Positions 52,889 to 64,000 of a stretch of DNA of 64,000 nt are shown piece by piece; positions within the stretch are counted from its first letter, which is position 1; each line of letters opens with the position of its first letter. A model generated the notes under the pieces. That model worked only from the letters and a program-made list of their open reading frames with translations. It searched no databases and was not told the origin of the DNA. Where the stretch lies: the NCBI GenBank assembly GCA_963691705.1, contig OY829540.1:70480367-70544366 (forward strand), given 5' to 3'. The DNA comes from Viola odorata. Its lineage: Eukaryota; Streptophyta; Magnoliopsida; Malpighiales; Violaceae. A program made the position numbers and the translations under genes.

Positions 52889-55800
52889 TGATTAATTAAT
52901 AAAAGAAATGGGTATGATTAATGTTGATAGACAAATTTGAAATGACATGAGTTGAGATGTGAGATGGAGATGTAATGTGATGAGGATTGAGGGGTAGCCG
53001 GTAGGGTAGGGAGACAGATGGGGTGTTTAGTTTAGAAGCAGAAGATGATGATTATCCCTAGATGTGCCTCTCTAATGATAATTTTTCCATCAAAAATCAT
53101 TTTTAAATATTTTTACTGACATGATGACATGTCACTCAACGTTTAAAAAAATAATAATTTATAAAAAAATACTGGAAATTAGTTTCTAAAAAATATCCAA
53201 ACATTAATAAAATTCTAAATTGACAAAAAAATCCAGAAAAAAAGAAAAATTATTTTTAAAAAGTGAGAAAACTTTTTAGAGAATATTAAAACAATAGAAA
53301 ATTTCAACAAATAGAAAAATAATTTAAAAAAATGTGAAAAGAAGAAATTTAAAATTAAATAGAATTTTAAATAATCTAGAAAACTCCAATACAGATACAT
53401 TTTTGTATTCCTTTTTTCAGAAAATAATAATAATAATAATACTTTTGACACATAAATTCGCATGAATATTTTTACTCAATTCACAATTCACAATTCACAA
53501 TCTACAACAGCGCACCAAACATAAATGAAAAGAAAAAAACATTTATGAAATAGTGATCATTAGCCCTACGAGGCTACTCCTAGTCCATAAGAAGTAGCCG
53601 CGGGTCCACAACACTCCCTAGGATTAGGGAGATGTAATCATATCTACCGTCCATATTGCTGACAACATTTGAACTAAGTAGTCAACCCTCAATGCTCATG
53701 CATCACAGCTTACGGCGTCAAACCAAATGCACAGTACAAAATACATATAGCCCTAAGCCCATGGCGGAGCACAGCTAAAAAATAAAATATATTTTATTCA
53801 CAACTTTTTTTTCAATTTATTCTTTTTAAAATATGTTTTAAAAAAGTTCTCATTACTTTCATTTGTTTAGTGGAGTGAACTCTACGTTCGTTACATATTT
53901 CCTCAAATTTGCATAATTTTTTTGAATTTTTTTATTATTTATTTTCAATTTTTTAATCGTTTAAAAAGTTAAAATTGTAATTTTCAGGAAACTATAAAAT
54001 TTATATTAATCGATGACTATATAATTCATTGATTGTTTTATTTGTGGCAAAGATACTAATAGAAACTCAAACTCAAATTCGAATCTCACTTTGCCTATAA
54101 AAAAAGTTTATGTACGTTTTTAAACTATAAAGAGTTAAATCAAACATTTTATAAACTGTAAGGTTTTTGTATGTATTTTTTTTTTTTTGTAGAGAATGAG
54201 TCCCACTCTTCTTTCAAGATTTTTATTAATAAAAAATTCATGTCTGGATAATTTCTGGAGTTTTAATTGAGTTTAATGCTAAATCAGGGGGAAAATTAAT
54301 AAATAAATCAGCAAGACCAAATAGTGCATGAACATGAAGTATAAAATAAAACCAAACCGACTTCAAACTCAGTCCCAATAGTAAAGGATCAAAATTATAA
54401 TACTCCCTTAGTTATTGGAGTTGATTGCAATTTGTAACTTACTAGCTTACCAAGTTATCTTATCTAACCACCCTTTAATAGTACTCCCTCCAGTGCAAAA
54501 TAAACGACGTTTACTATTTGAGCACGTATCTCAAAAAAAAGTATTTCACGGAACCATTTTGATTGAGCCAAAACTAATTAATATAGAAACTCATATATAG
54601 ATATTTTATATATATTAGTTTGTTTTTTAAAGAATTTTAGTCAAACCTAAACCCCTACGTGATTAATCTATTCTCTATATTCGTAAAAAAAATTCAATCT
54701 AATTAATTTAGTGTTTGTATTCGTAAAAAAAAATTTACATTTATGAAATCTCATATTCTTTCTCAAATTTGGTTAGAATGAACATAATTTTGCATGTTAG
54801 CATAACCGGAATATATTATCCATAGCTTTGGTCCTTTTTTTTTAAATTAATTATTTATTAATTAATTTAGTCAATTCAATTCGTAAATAATTAATTTAAT
54901 CCTAATAGTAGAATATTTTTAATCTAATTAATTTAGTTACTGTATTCGTAATCTTTTTTCAATAAAATTCTTGTATTTATAGCATCTTATATTTTCCCTC
55001 TATGTTTAAATTTGTCAAAATAAATATAATTAAATTATATAACATCCAAATAGCAAAACGATGATATATGATACATCGAAATATGCACGGCACATGTGAC
55101 ATATACATATTACATGGTACTTTGGACTTGGTGGGAAGGAAAAGATCTGCCCGGCGGACGGTGATGATGGGGTTGGGTTGGGTGGCATAATCATGATGAA
55201 TGATGATAAGACGGCCTGTGCAATCTGCTCGGCGGCTGTATCAACTCTTTAGGGTGTGTAGCTGCTCTACTAGATTTTTGCAACAAAATATCCGGACACT
55301 TTAATTTACATTTTTCTTTTCATTTTTCCCCCTTTTATTGCACAATTTTCATGATACGGCTGCATTTACTCGCATAGCTTCATCAAATTTAATTTTAATA
55401 GAGTTAGGAACTTATGGTTGATGATTTAACCCAAAAAAAAAACAATCTTAGGAACTTATATCAACTAGTCACAGTCCTTAAGAAGCTTAAGAAGCAAGTT
55501 TATGAGACAATTTCGATGCTCAAAAACCTAGGATAAAACAAGTCTGAGTATTTATGTTTTTATAAATTTAGCTAAGGTAATGTTTTAAAAGAGTTAAATT
55601 CGAGTCTTGATAACTTGAGAGCATGATCGGAACTTGTCAAAAAATCCCATTTATCAAAAGGATTGGGTCGGATCTGACCCAAATTTTGATAGGACTAAGA
55701 GAATACTCTTCGTAGTCCAATTTTGCAACGGGATCCCCCTCATTCTTGTCTAAAACTAGCAAGTTATTTTCCTATCTAAACAAAAATTACTCTATCCAAT

Positions 55801-56051
55801 TTCCTTATAAAAAAAATCCATGGAATTAGTTGATCAAAAGAGGAGAGACTCGTCTACTGCTTTTGAGTTTTCCTCAACCTATTGAAATATCTAAATATAA
55901 CTATAAACTGAAGCTTCGAACTTCGCTTTAGCTTCCGCTACAAGAATAAAATCACACTAAAGAGAAATGAATTCACGATCAACTATCTTCACCCCTTCAT
56001 CTCTCAACTCCACATCAATTTCAACAATGTTCTGATTAGAGCAAAAGGAAG
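52889..56051. other. Repeat-rich, gene-poor region
   Basis: No coding exon or RNA gene recognised. An orphan Stowaway-type terminus (TACTCCCTCCAGTGCAAAAT) is at 54483. Long homopolymer and AT runs throughout. Confidence 0.5.
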
Positions 56052-57130
56052 CAGTGGCGGAGCCACGAAGAGACCGGGGGGCTATGGCCCCAAACTTTTG
56101 GATTTTTTTTTAATATCATAAAAGTAAAAAAGGAAAAAAATGTATTATTAATATTATAATAGAATTTATTTTTTTAATGCAGTATGCAGAAATTAGTAGA
56201 CAAAGCACAAGTCTAGAAATTTTATTCTCAATTCTCTCTTATTAGTACCGTGTTTTTTTTTAAAGTAAGCACAGGATTTTATTTAAAGAAAGCCATGAAG
56301 AACATGACCCAAGACAACACTAAAGCTACTAATTTTGCGTGTTAGATCATGAAGATCTTATTAGTACCGTGTTAGATCATAAATCAAAACCATTAGGTAC
56401 TTAAATTAATTTTGCACTTTAATTTTGCGCGTAACCCACCGATTAACATATTGTTTATATCTCGTATCGTATCTATAATGCTGTATTTTTTATATGGTTG
56501 CAGTTATGGCTCGTAGAGCATTGTCAAGAAAAAAAAAGGCAATGTGTTCATTGATAATATATCTCAAATTTAGGACTATGGTCATGATATATTTATTGGT
56601 TATATTAATTCTTGAGTTTATGAAAGAACCCAAGAAGGTCATCTCCTCAAGTTGGTGGTTTATATTAAAAAGAAATTGTCGAGACTTTCAGTTTAGACTT
56701 GATATTAGATGGATTTGTTGATTTGAAAGAACGTCGGGTACAATTCAACTAATTTAATTAATTATACATAATACATATTAAATTTATTACTATAATAGTT
56801 ATTGACGAGAATGTTCATATTTTACAGACAGTGACGGATCTAAAATACTAAAAAAAAAATACTCGTAGAGAACAATTGTAAAAAACACATATATTGTATG
56901 AATTATAATGTATAATTAATTTTTTTCTATACTCTCTTCTTATTTATGTTTTTGTTAAGTTTATCTAAATATTTGTTATTTAGTGACGGATACAAATACT
57001 CTCAAGTATTTTTTCAATTTTTCACTCAGCTCGCTTGTCTTTCCTTTAAAATACAAAAAAAAAAAAAAAATTGGGGATCGTGCCCCCGAACCCCCGCACC
57101 CCCTGAATATAGATCCTAGATCCATCACTA
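56052..57130. mobile_element. Class II TIR-element remnants (CAGTGRCGGA termini)
   Basis: A terminus CAGTGGCGGAGCCACGAAGA starts at 56052, followed by GGGGGGCTATGGCCCC. A second unit at 56829-57130 (302 bp) has inverted termini CAGTGACGGATCTAAAAT and, inward from the right, TAGTGATGGATCTAGGAT, with GGGGGTGCGGGGGTTCGGGG near the right end. Superfamily is uncertain (hAT is my first guess); target duplications are not clear. The frame at 56494-56721 shows no transposase motif. Confidence 0.5.
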
Positions 57131-57485
57131 TTTATAGATAATTTTTTTTAATTTCGCCCACAACCATTGAAAGATGGAATCCATCTCTTTGCGCCAACAC
57201 ATCTTGATTTTGGCTTTGGATAGGAGCCCTGTAAATCGAAAGGAGAAACTAAATTTTGATGCACTTTTTGTATCAATACTCAAACTTACATTACTTTTCC
57301 ATCATTATTATCTTAATCCTCCTTTGTGTTCGCTGCTAGGCTGGAACTTAACCTGTCAAGATTTGAATGAATTCCCACTGACTTTTTTGATAAATCCAAG
57401 CAGCAGGTCCACAAAGCCTGTTACTTGTATGAAGTATAAATTAAAAATATTCACAGAAAAAAAAGTCTTAAGGTGGTAAGTTTAG

Positions 57486-57572
57486 GCCCGCCCACACCCT
57501 GTTACATAAATTGAGCCCACGACCACAAACAAGGTCAAGAGCCTTGCGCTCTACCAACTGCACTAGACGGGC
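57486..57572 (-). pseudogene. tRNA-Lys(CUU)-like pseudogene or tRNA-derived SINE head
   Basis: The minus strand reads GCCCGTCTAGTGCAGTTGGT then AGAGCGCAAGGCTCTTGACC, close to a plant tRNA-Lys (CUU). The anticodon stem CAAGG/CCTTG with loop CTCTTGA is intact, and the 3' end GGCGGGC pairs with GCCCGTC over seven positions (one G-T). The T-arm is broken and lengthened: GTGGGCTCAATTTATG replaces the usual GGTTCGA-type loop. No CCA is encoded, as expected for nuclear genes. Not a functional tRNA; either a pseudogene or the promoter-bearing head of a SINE. Confidence 0.7.
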
Positions 57573-60500
57573 CGCTGATCTAAACTTCATCACTTTATTT
57601 AAAACAAGATGTTGATTTGCTTTCTCCACCAGCAACCCATGATTTGGAGCTAAACGGGCTGCCTATATGATTCAAGGCCGAAATCGAGACTTGGATTGAT
57701 TGTCTAGAGTTGGCCCCGAAATTGAAAGACTAGAAAATTGAATTATAGCCTTTTAGTAACTCTTCTCCGTAACTCGTTGAAAATATTTAAACCTGGTTTT
57801 CAATTATAATAAGAGATAGCTATTATTAATATATTCTAGTAACCTTGTTTTAGTAAAAAAAGAAGAGAAAATTCTAGAATTCATAAAACTTAAGATCAAT
57901 TAATTCATTCGGATAAAGGGACTTAATTAAAATTGGAATGCATATCCAAAGGGATCAAAACTAATAGAATAGAAATATTCCATTTTGTAAAAGCGATGTG
58001 TAGGAATGATGAACTCTAAAGTGAATCACTTTAATTATTAACTTGTTAGAATTAATTAGGTTATAATTAATAGATTGAAGTTTTATTTGTTAGAATCATT
58101 AGCCAGATTGCCACCTCCATACCCAACATAACATGGGTTCCTTTGTGACCAAGAGATTGCTAATTAAATACATTTATTTTTGGATTAGCACAAGATTTTA
58201 GACAAGCAAACAAGTAGCTATAATTAAGCATTCACTTTAGTTGCACTTTTAGTTTTAGCACATCAAGTATAGTACAAAGCAAATATGGCTACTTTCCAAA
58301 GTTTCCATATAAGTATGCCACTTATATATAATATACACTACTTAGTATATAATATGATTTTTTTTTATTTTTACAATGGAATTTTCGACTACCGCTAAAT
58401 TCTATATTATGATTTATGCGATAATGCTTTTTTATGGACAAATTATACTCACAATGTTTGAACATGATCAGTCTAAATAAAAATTAATTTTTTGGGGGCG
58501 AACAAAATAAATCAATCCTTAATTAATTGAAATTTTGTTTTATAAGCACCATAATTGAATCAGGAGTAAAGTATAATAAACTACTAAATTGAATTGACCT
58601 CGTGGCTGTTTCAAGGAAAATGAAAAATAAAAAATCCTCGTGCTGGATTTTAGAAAAACCTTTTCAAAATGGAGGAAGCCAATGGACGACACGCCTGAGA
58701 CGTGCGGCACTCTTTTTGTTGGAAGTTGGTCTCCCGAGTCGCGATATAAAATATTTTCATGCATGCTTTTCCAGATGTCTCGAATCAAGTGGCTCAATAT
58801 ATATATAATATTATTGTATCCTCTAATTAATTTTTGTATCAAAACTATTCGATAATCCGGTCAGCACATTAAACTTGAGCCGAGTAGGAATAATTCTAAT
58901 CTAAAATTTTATATGATCCGAATCTAAAATTTCTAATTAAGTTAGAATAATTCGCTGATTGTTTTAATTAATTTAAGAAGCAATCTTTAGATTTAGAATA
59001 TTCAAAAAGGAAAAGAGGACCCATTAACTAAAAAGATGATTGGAAGTATATGTTGTTGGAATATTAAGATTTTAAGAGAGATGGTTAGTGCACAAGTAAA
59101 GTCTAAAGAGTTCAATTATTGATCACCATGGCAGCCTTTCAGTTTCACCCTCCACTTATGGTATCTCTTTTTATACACTTTGCCTTTTCTAATAAAGATC
59201 CAAGACCTAACGTTTTCCCCTTGTTTTATGTATAAATATATTGTAAGCACTTTGGTTGATTAAAATTAAAAAAACATATTTATTTCAGTTCAAAGTATTT
59301 CACAAAATTAATTAGCTAAGAATTTAATTGAAAAAAATATTTAAAAAAATATAAAATTTCATAAATATATGAATTAAATTAAATTCTTTTATAATCACGA
59401 GCTAAATTAATCATTCCCAGTTTGTTACTTGTATTTTTTTTCTTTCAAAGCTATACATATATAAGTTTAAAAAGAATTCGGAAAGTAAAAAATTATATTT
59501 TAGATTATTTTGGCACATTTATCACTGTGGAATTCATGATTAACGGAAAAGTTAAACTTAGTTTTCTTTAAAGAAAGAAAGCTTAGCATGAAAGAAATGG
59601 AACTTGTCATGAGGCGCACGGCGCTTCCAAGTTCCATGCCAAACAAAAGAATGCAATCCGGTAACTTGTAACGGCGGGTACAGATAACAGACTCAGCTTG
59701 TTCACTATTTCTAATTTTTTTTTGACATGCATGTGTTTCAAATTTGATACTTTTGATACTTAATTCTACGAAACTTTTTAAATGTCGGATTCAATTGACT
59801 TTTTTTTCGTTTTACTTTTTAGTTGTCCAAATTAAAATTTTGTTAGCTTTTTATATTATTTAATTTAAATAATCTGTGCACTTTTTTTAAATATCTCCTT
59901 TAAATATCATTTCAATGGATTTTATATTATTTAATTAAAAGTTATTTTTGTTTCTTTTCATTATTTTACATGATTTGAGTTGATATGCATGAGTTCTATT
60001 TCCATGATTAATTAGTTCTATGTGTGTGTGTATCCATTCATGGGATTCTTATTCACAGATATGTACATAGATTAACAATTAATATCACTGCATTTATTCA
60101 TCATTCTCTATACTGTCACATAGATCCTCCTTTGTTAACTAGTGCAATATTTTTTTCTAATTAAAGTATGAACCAGTTGAATCACACAAACTAATGGGAA
60201 AATTATAGGCTTAGTGATCGTTTTTTTAGTTTCTTCAAAATTGTAACATTTTTTGACAATGAGTAATTAAGGGATTATAAATTTTTTGTTGGAGGGAGTA
60301 TAATTTCACTGACCCTGAGAATGTTGGACTGCCCATGTCCCTTTCATATCATTTCCAGTTTTTTTCAGTCTTTGTTTTTCTTTAATACTAATATTATACG
60401 AAATCTCTTACCCGCGCAAGAATATAAGGGTTGTTTCTCACTGAGACTCCATGTCAACGACAGTGATCTGCTGATAAACCTCAACAGGCAACTCCCGCAA

Positions 60501-61755
60501 CAAGAATGAGCCATGCCATCGGTGAAAGGTACAACGAGAAAGCTTAAAGCATTGGTAGTTAGCCGTGAACCTCACTAGTCGGACTCATCTAACGCTTGTA
60601 GTAGCATCAAACCCCGACATTTCATGCTCAAATCCCTCAATTTTCTTATATGAAAAATATTATTTCAATTTCAAAATGACTAGGTAAATACTACTCCTCA
60701 GCTCACTGTTAGCCACCATAAAAGAATGCAATAGAAAGGTAGCTTTCCCAGAAAAACAACATAAAAAGTTACAAAATGGCATATCACATCGCATCATCAA
60801 ATGAAGCCAACCGTAAGTTTAGAAAGTGCCATCTGTCCGCCATTTTTGCCTTTAGTTCCCACCTAACGTTTTACCTAAGCTTTTGGCTTTATGGGGTGTT
60901 TTTAGTGTCCCACTCACATTATTTTCATTAGAAACACATAAAAAAGTTGCAACAAACAAAGTTATTAGTAGATCTTGCCCGCCATGCTTACCAAAACACA
61001 TAAGATTTTGTCCACAACAAATAACAATCTATCCATTTATTAAACCTTTCTTTCGTAGTCGAGCTTCTTATTTACAGAGATGATCCAATAATCTATCACC
61101 GAGATATTATCAGCCATAGTTTAATAGGTGCTTAATATCCCAAACGATAAGAAAATAATACTTTCAAGCACCAGGACTCTTGAAAATTAATTTCTAATGA
61201 AAACAAAATTGTGCCTCACCCATCACCTTAAGATTTGAATAGAATGACAAGCACTCTATTTAAAATTTGATATTAATGGAATGGAGTAATTTCCCTTCAA
61301 CTATTAATTAGAAACCCGGTCAAATATTCCTTATAGCTACCAGCTAGGCTAGACGGAGTCGAACCAGTTTAATTATGAGACAAAACATGGAATTAACCAG
61401 TTTAATTATTTTAATTTTGATGCTACCGTAATTAAGACCTTGCCCAGATCAATTCTAAATTGGGTAGTATTAAGAAAACAGTTCGGAAGAAATGAGTTGA
61501 ATAAAAAGAATTCAACGACATTTTTTTGCCCAAAAAAGTATATCAAAACCAACCTTTGGGCCATTATGTTGATCACTAACCTTCCGAATCAAAAACATCA
61601 GCAAGATTTTCATCTTCTTCTTTTTTTTTTTTTTTTTTTTTTGGTTTTCACTTTTTACTATCAAGTTATCAACGACGTCAACAACCATAATAACACTAAA
61701 ATAACCTTAATTAACAAGACCATTTTACCTAATCAATTCCTTAATTAATCATTAA
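57573..61755. other. Gene-poor AT-rich region
   Basis: No coding exon recognised. An orphan Stowaway-type right end (TTGGAGGGAGTATA) is at about 60288-60301. The T-rich tract at 61620-61642 lies before the DUF761 relic. Short frames at 58540-58855, 60321-60509, 60883-61083 and 61440-61748 have no family resemblance. Confidence 0.5.
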
Positions 61756-62421
61756 TTAATTCATACTCGTCTGCTGTTTCTTCAATTCCTTGTAAAACCT
61801 CTGAATAAACTCCTCCGCTTTCTTGTCCACAAAGCCGTTATCATCATCAACACCTCTCAACGGGAACGGAGAGTCGGTTATCCTCAGCTGCCTCACCATT
61901 GGGCTCCTCCCGAAACCGGGCAGTAGCGGTGAAGCCGCCACCACTGTCGCCGCCTCCGCTGCGGGGACCACCATCTCATGATTATTGTTGTTTAACATCT
62001 CCAACGCCAGCTTCACAGCATTCATGGTGACCAAGTCGTTGTTATTATCATCTTGAGTTGGCGGCGCGTGGAATGCACACCCGAAGAAGTTGGTATGGTG
62101 GTGGCGGCGTGGCGTTTGCTGGTGAGGTGGAAGGGGAGGGTGTAGGTGGGGGTGTTGCTGCAGCTAAACTCGTACTCCGCAGGCGGAGGAGGGAAGGAGA
62201 GGTGGTGGTTGCCTACGGTGGTTGCTGTGGTGGAGGTGGAACATGAGGTTTGCCCATAGCTATGGCTTTTGGTTGCAATTTTTGTTGCCACGTTTGAGGA
62301 TCAAGTTGAGATCCATGAAAAGCTTTCTCTTGGAGATGATGCCCTTCCTTAGCATGAAGTAAATTACACGCGCTACCCCCATTACTTTCTTTACCATCTT
62401 GGGCAAATCTTGATTTTCCAT
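61756..62421 (-). pseudogene. DUF761 family gene with stop and frameshifts
   Basis: The 5' part (from ATG 62421) encodes MENQDLPKMVKKVMGVARVI and YFMLRKGIISKRKLFMDLN, the conserved N-terminus of a plant DUF761 family. The middle (HHLSFPPPPAEYEFSCSNTP and LPFHLTSKRH) lies in another frame, and the 3' part (NFFGCAFHAPPTQ, then PLLPGFGRSPMVRQLRITDS and the DUF761 end VDKKAEEFIQRFYKELKKQQ) returns to the first frame. That first frame has a TAG just before NLMFH and another stop in the middle. The pieces are in family order, so the gene has several small indels or assembly errors. A TATATAAA-like box lies at 62541-62548. DUF761 proteins are small, of uncertain function. Confidence 0.75.
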
Positions 62422-64000
62422 TTTTTTTTCAATTCTCCAAATTTCTTTTTTGAAGAGGTTTTTGAGTTTAGATAGAGATTGAGGATATTGGGTTTTTGTG
62501 TTGTTGAGAGGGATGAGAGGGGGAGGAAGGAAGGGAGGGGTATATAAAGGGAAGGAAGGCTGAAGGCTTGTAAGGCTCTGTACTTTTGGACTAGAGCAAC
62601 CTATGGGTGCATGGATATTTTGGGATTTGTTTATTGATTTTTCATGTCTTTTTGTTTAGTGCAATCAATCACAAATTTTGCAGAATAATTGTTGGTATAA
62701 TCATTGTTGGTTGGGGGAAGATCTAGTGTGGTTGAGCTCGCGTGAGCTTTGACCAACTTCTTTTTAATCATATAATTAACTTAGAGGCTTTGAAAAACAA
62801 TTTTTTTATAGAGGAACCGGAGAGGTTTTATCAATAGTTATAAAAGATTTACTTCTTATAATGGATAAATTTTCAATAGTCAATTAGGGAACCAGATTAA
62901 ATCGAAAATTTACGGTTATAGTTAGGATATAATCGGTCTGAATCATTTCTAGCAGTTCGGTTTAGTTCTATTTTTTTTCGGTTCTTAGCGGGACGGTTTC
63001 GATTCCGGTTCTGCCCCGTTTGGGTTTTTTTGAACCCAAATATATATATGAACCGATTTTTTTGATTTTACGGTTCGGTTTTTAATTTTTAGATTTGGAG
63101 AATCGGACCAAATCGAAAATTTCCAATTCGGTCCGATTCTCCCTAACAATTCCCAAAAAAAAAAAAAAACCAGCAGTTCGAGCTGATTTCGGTTCAGTTA
63201 CTAGTTTGGATTGTTTTTTACACCCCATGGTCAATCTAAGAAAATACAGTTAGATGAGTTTGAAAACCACTCATTTCAGTTTAATTAAATTTTATAGATG
63301 GTGATGAAATTAAAACATGAATTTACTTCTCCATTGATACCTAAAAGAAATTAAAAAAATAATATAAAGAAAAAAGTAAAACTTTTTTTTATGGTAAAAA
63401 TATAAAGATAGGATCTTTACCTTCATGGTCATTTAAATTAGAATAATTTTACTAAACTAGCAGATTCATTACATTGCAAACATTTTACGGATTAAAAGCA
63501 TAAGGGGGGCAAGAAGGAAAACTATCAATCATGAACTACATTGTTTAAAGAACAAAGAGGATGATTCTTTATTAAAAGAGAAATGGAAAAAAGAAAAAGA
63601 AATGTATTGCTAGGACACGTGTAACACATCTCTATCAACATAGTAATTATTGAATGCAAAATAATGCAGCATCTCATCACCCTCCCTAATACTTTTCATT
63701 TAGTTTGATTGAACCCTTAATATTTTTCTAATCAACAAAATCCCTGAGATTAGTCTTGTTTTTTAATTTAATGACACGTAACTAGATCAGTATTTTTCTA
63801 TTAGGACGAAGGATCCTTATGGCTATGCAAAAGAAATGGGCTTGCAGTTGAAATTGGGCTCAAACGTTAATCCTTTTTAAGTTTTTAACAGAAAAAAGAG
63901 AAAATCATGAAATTATTCTCCTGTGCAAAATTTTAAAAATCTAACTTGGGATTATCTTTTCAAGCCCAGTCATGGCCCGTTGGGTTTTTAAGCTATCGAA
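62422..64000. other. DUF761 gene promoter, then dispersed repeats
   Basis: The promoter and leader of the broken DUF761 gene occupy the first 200 bases. From about 62885 to 63225 there is a GGTTCGG/CCGAACCG-rich repeat ending TTTACACCCCATGG, mirror-oriented to the one at 40.9 kb. The rest to the right edge is AT-rich with no recognised gene. Confidence 0.5.

Noticed and set aside
53560..53770. Possible retrotransposon segment with GC-richer composition than its flanks
   Set aside because: No LTR ends, primer-binding site, polypurine tract or coding match could be seen, so no class can be assigned.
57486..57572. Functional tRNA-Lys gene
   Set aside because: The T-arm is destroyed and lengthened, so the cloverleaf cannot form; kept as a pseudogene.

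Overview
This window is nuclear DNA of a flowering plant, most probably a eudicot. The evidence is GT-AG introns in most genes, AT-rich intergenic DNA full of small class II transposon remnants, and proteins that read as close relatives of Arabidopsis families (FTSHI2, CASP-like, EXPA13, NUP35, YIP4, GATA, SEC13, DUF1677, ATHB15/CORONA). The family or genus cannot be fixed from the sequence alone. No organellar, bacterial, viral or CRISPR sequence was recognised.

Layout. Bases 1-132 are the 5' end of a minus-strand phytocyanin gene that runs off the left edge. From 1.0 to 16.5 kb four minus-strand genes lie head to tail: an 11-exon FTSHI2-like plastid pseudo-protease, a three-exon CASP-like membrane protein, a single-exon EXPA13-type expansin and a NUP35 nucleoporin with a 5'UTR intron. 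NUP35 is divergent from a plus-strand YIP4 (YIPF6-like) Golgi/TGN gene at 18.5-21.2 kb. A gene-poor stretch follows, with a CACTA-like remnant at 25.3-25.65 kb, then a two-exon GATA factor at 26.7-28.3 kb. At 30.94-33.09 kb lies a 2,150-bp nearly complete foldback element with a perfect 9-bp target-site duplication. SEC13 (34.5-35.4 kb, 5'UTR intron) carries a 5' fragment of an APC3/CDC27 gene immediately upstream. A DUF1677 gene is at 39.4-40.0 kb. An 18-exon HD-ZIP III gene (ATHB15/CORONA type, 43.3-49.2 kb) carries a miR165/166 site split by an intron. From 50 kb to the end the window is mostly repeats: a GC-rich perfect hairpin, a pogo/Lemi1-like element keeping the C-terminus of its transposase, a Stowaway-sized foldback MITE, a tRNA-Lys-like pseudogene, and a frame-broken DUF761 gene at 61.8-62.4 kb.

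The genes do not form one pathway. Several are core cellular genes (nuclear pore, ER-Golgi traffic, plastid import/proteostasis); others are developmental or cell-wall genes (HD-ZIP III, GATA, expansin, CASP-like). Gene models were assembled by hand: exon boundaries were chosen to keep GT-AG ends, codon phase and family-like protein sequence, and in the multi-exon genes every junction was phase-consistent. No wholly new biological system was found. The most unusual objects are the giant hairpin element, the CDC27 fragment in the SEC13 promoter, the broken DUF761 gene and the 26-bp perfect GC-rich hairpin.
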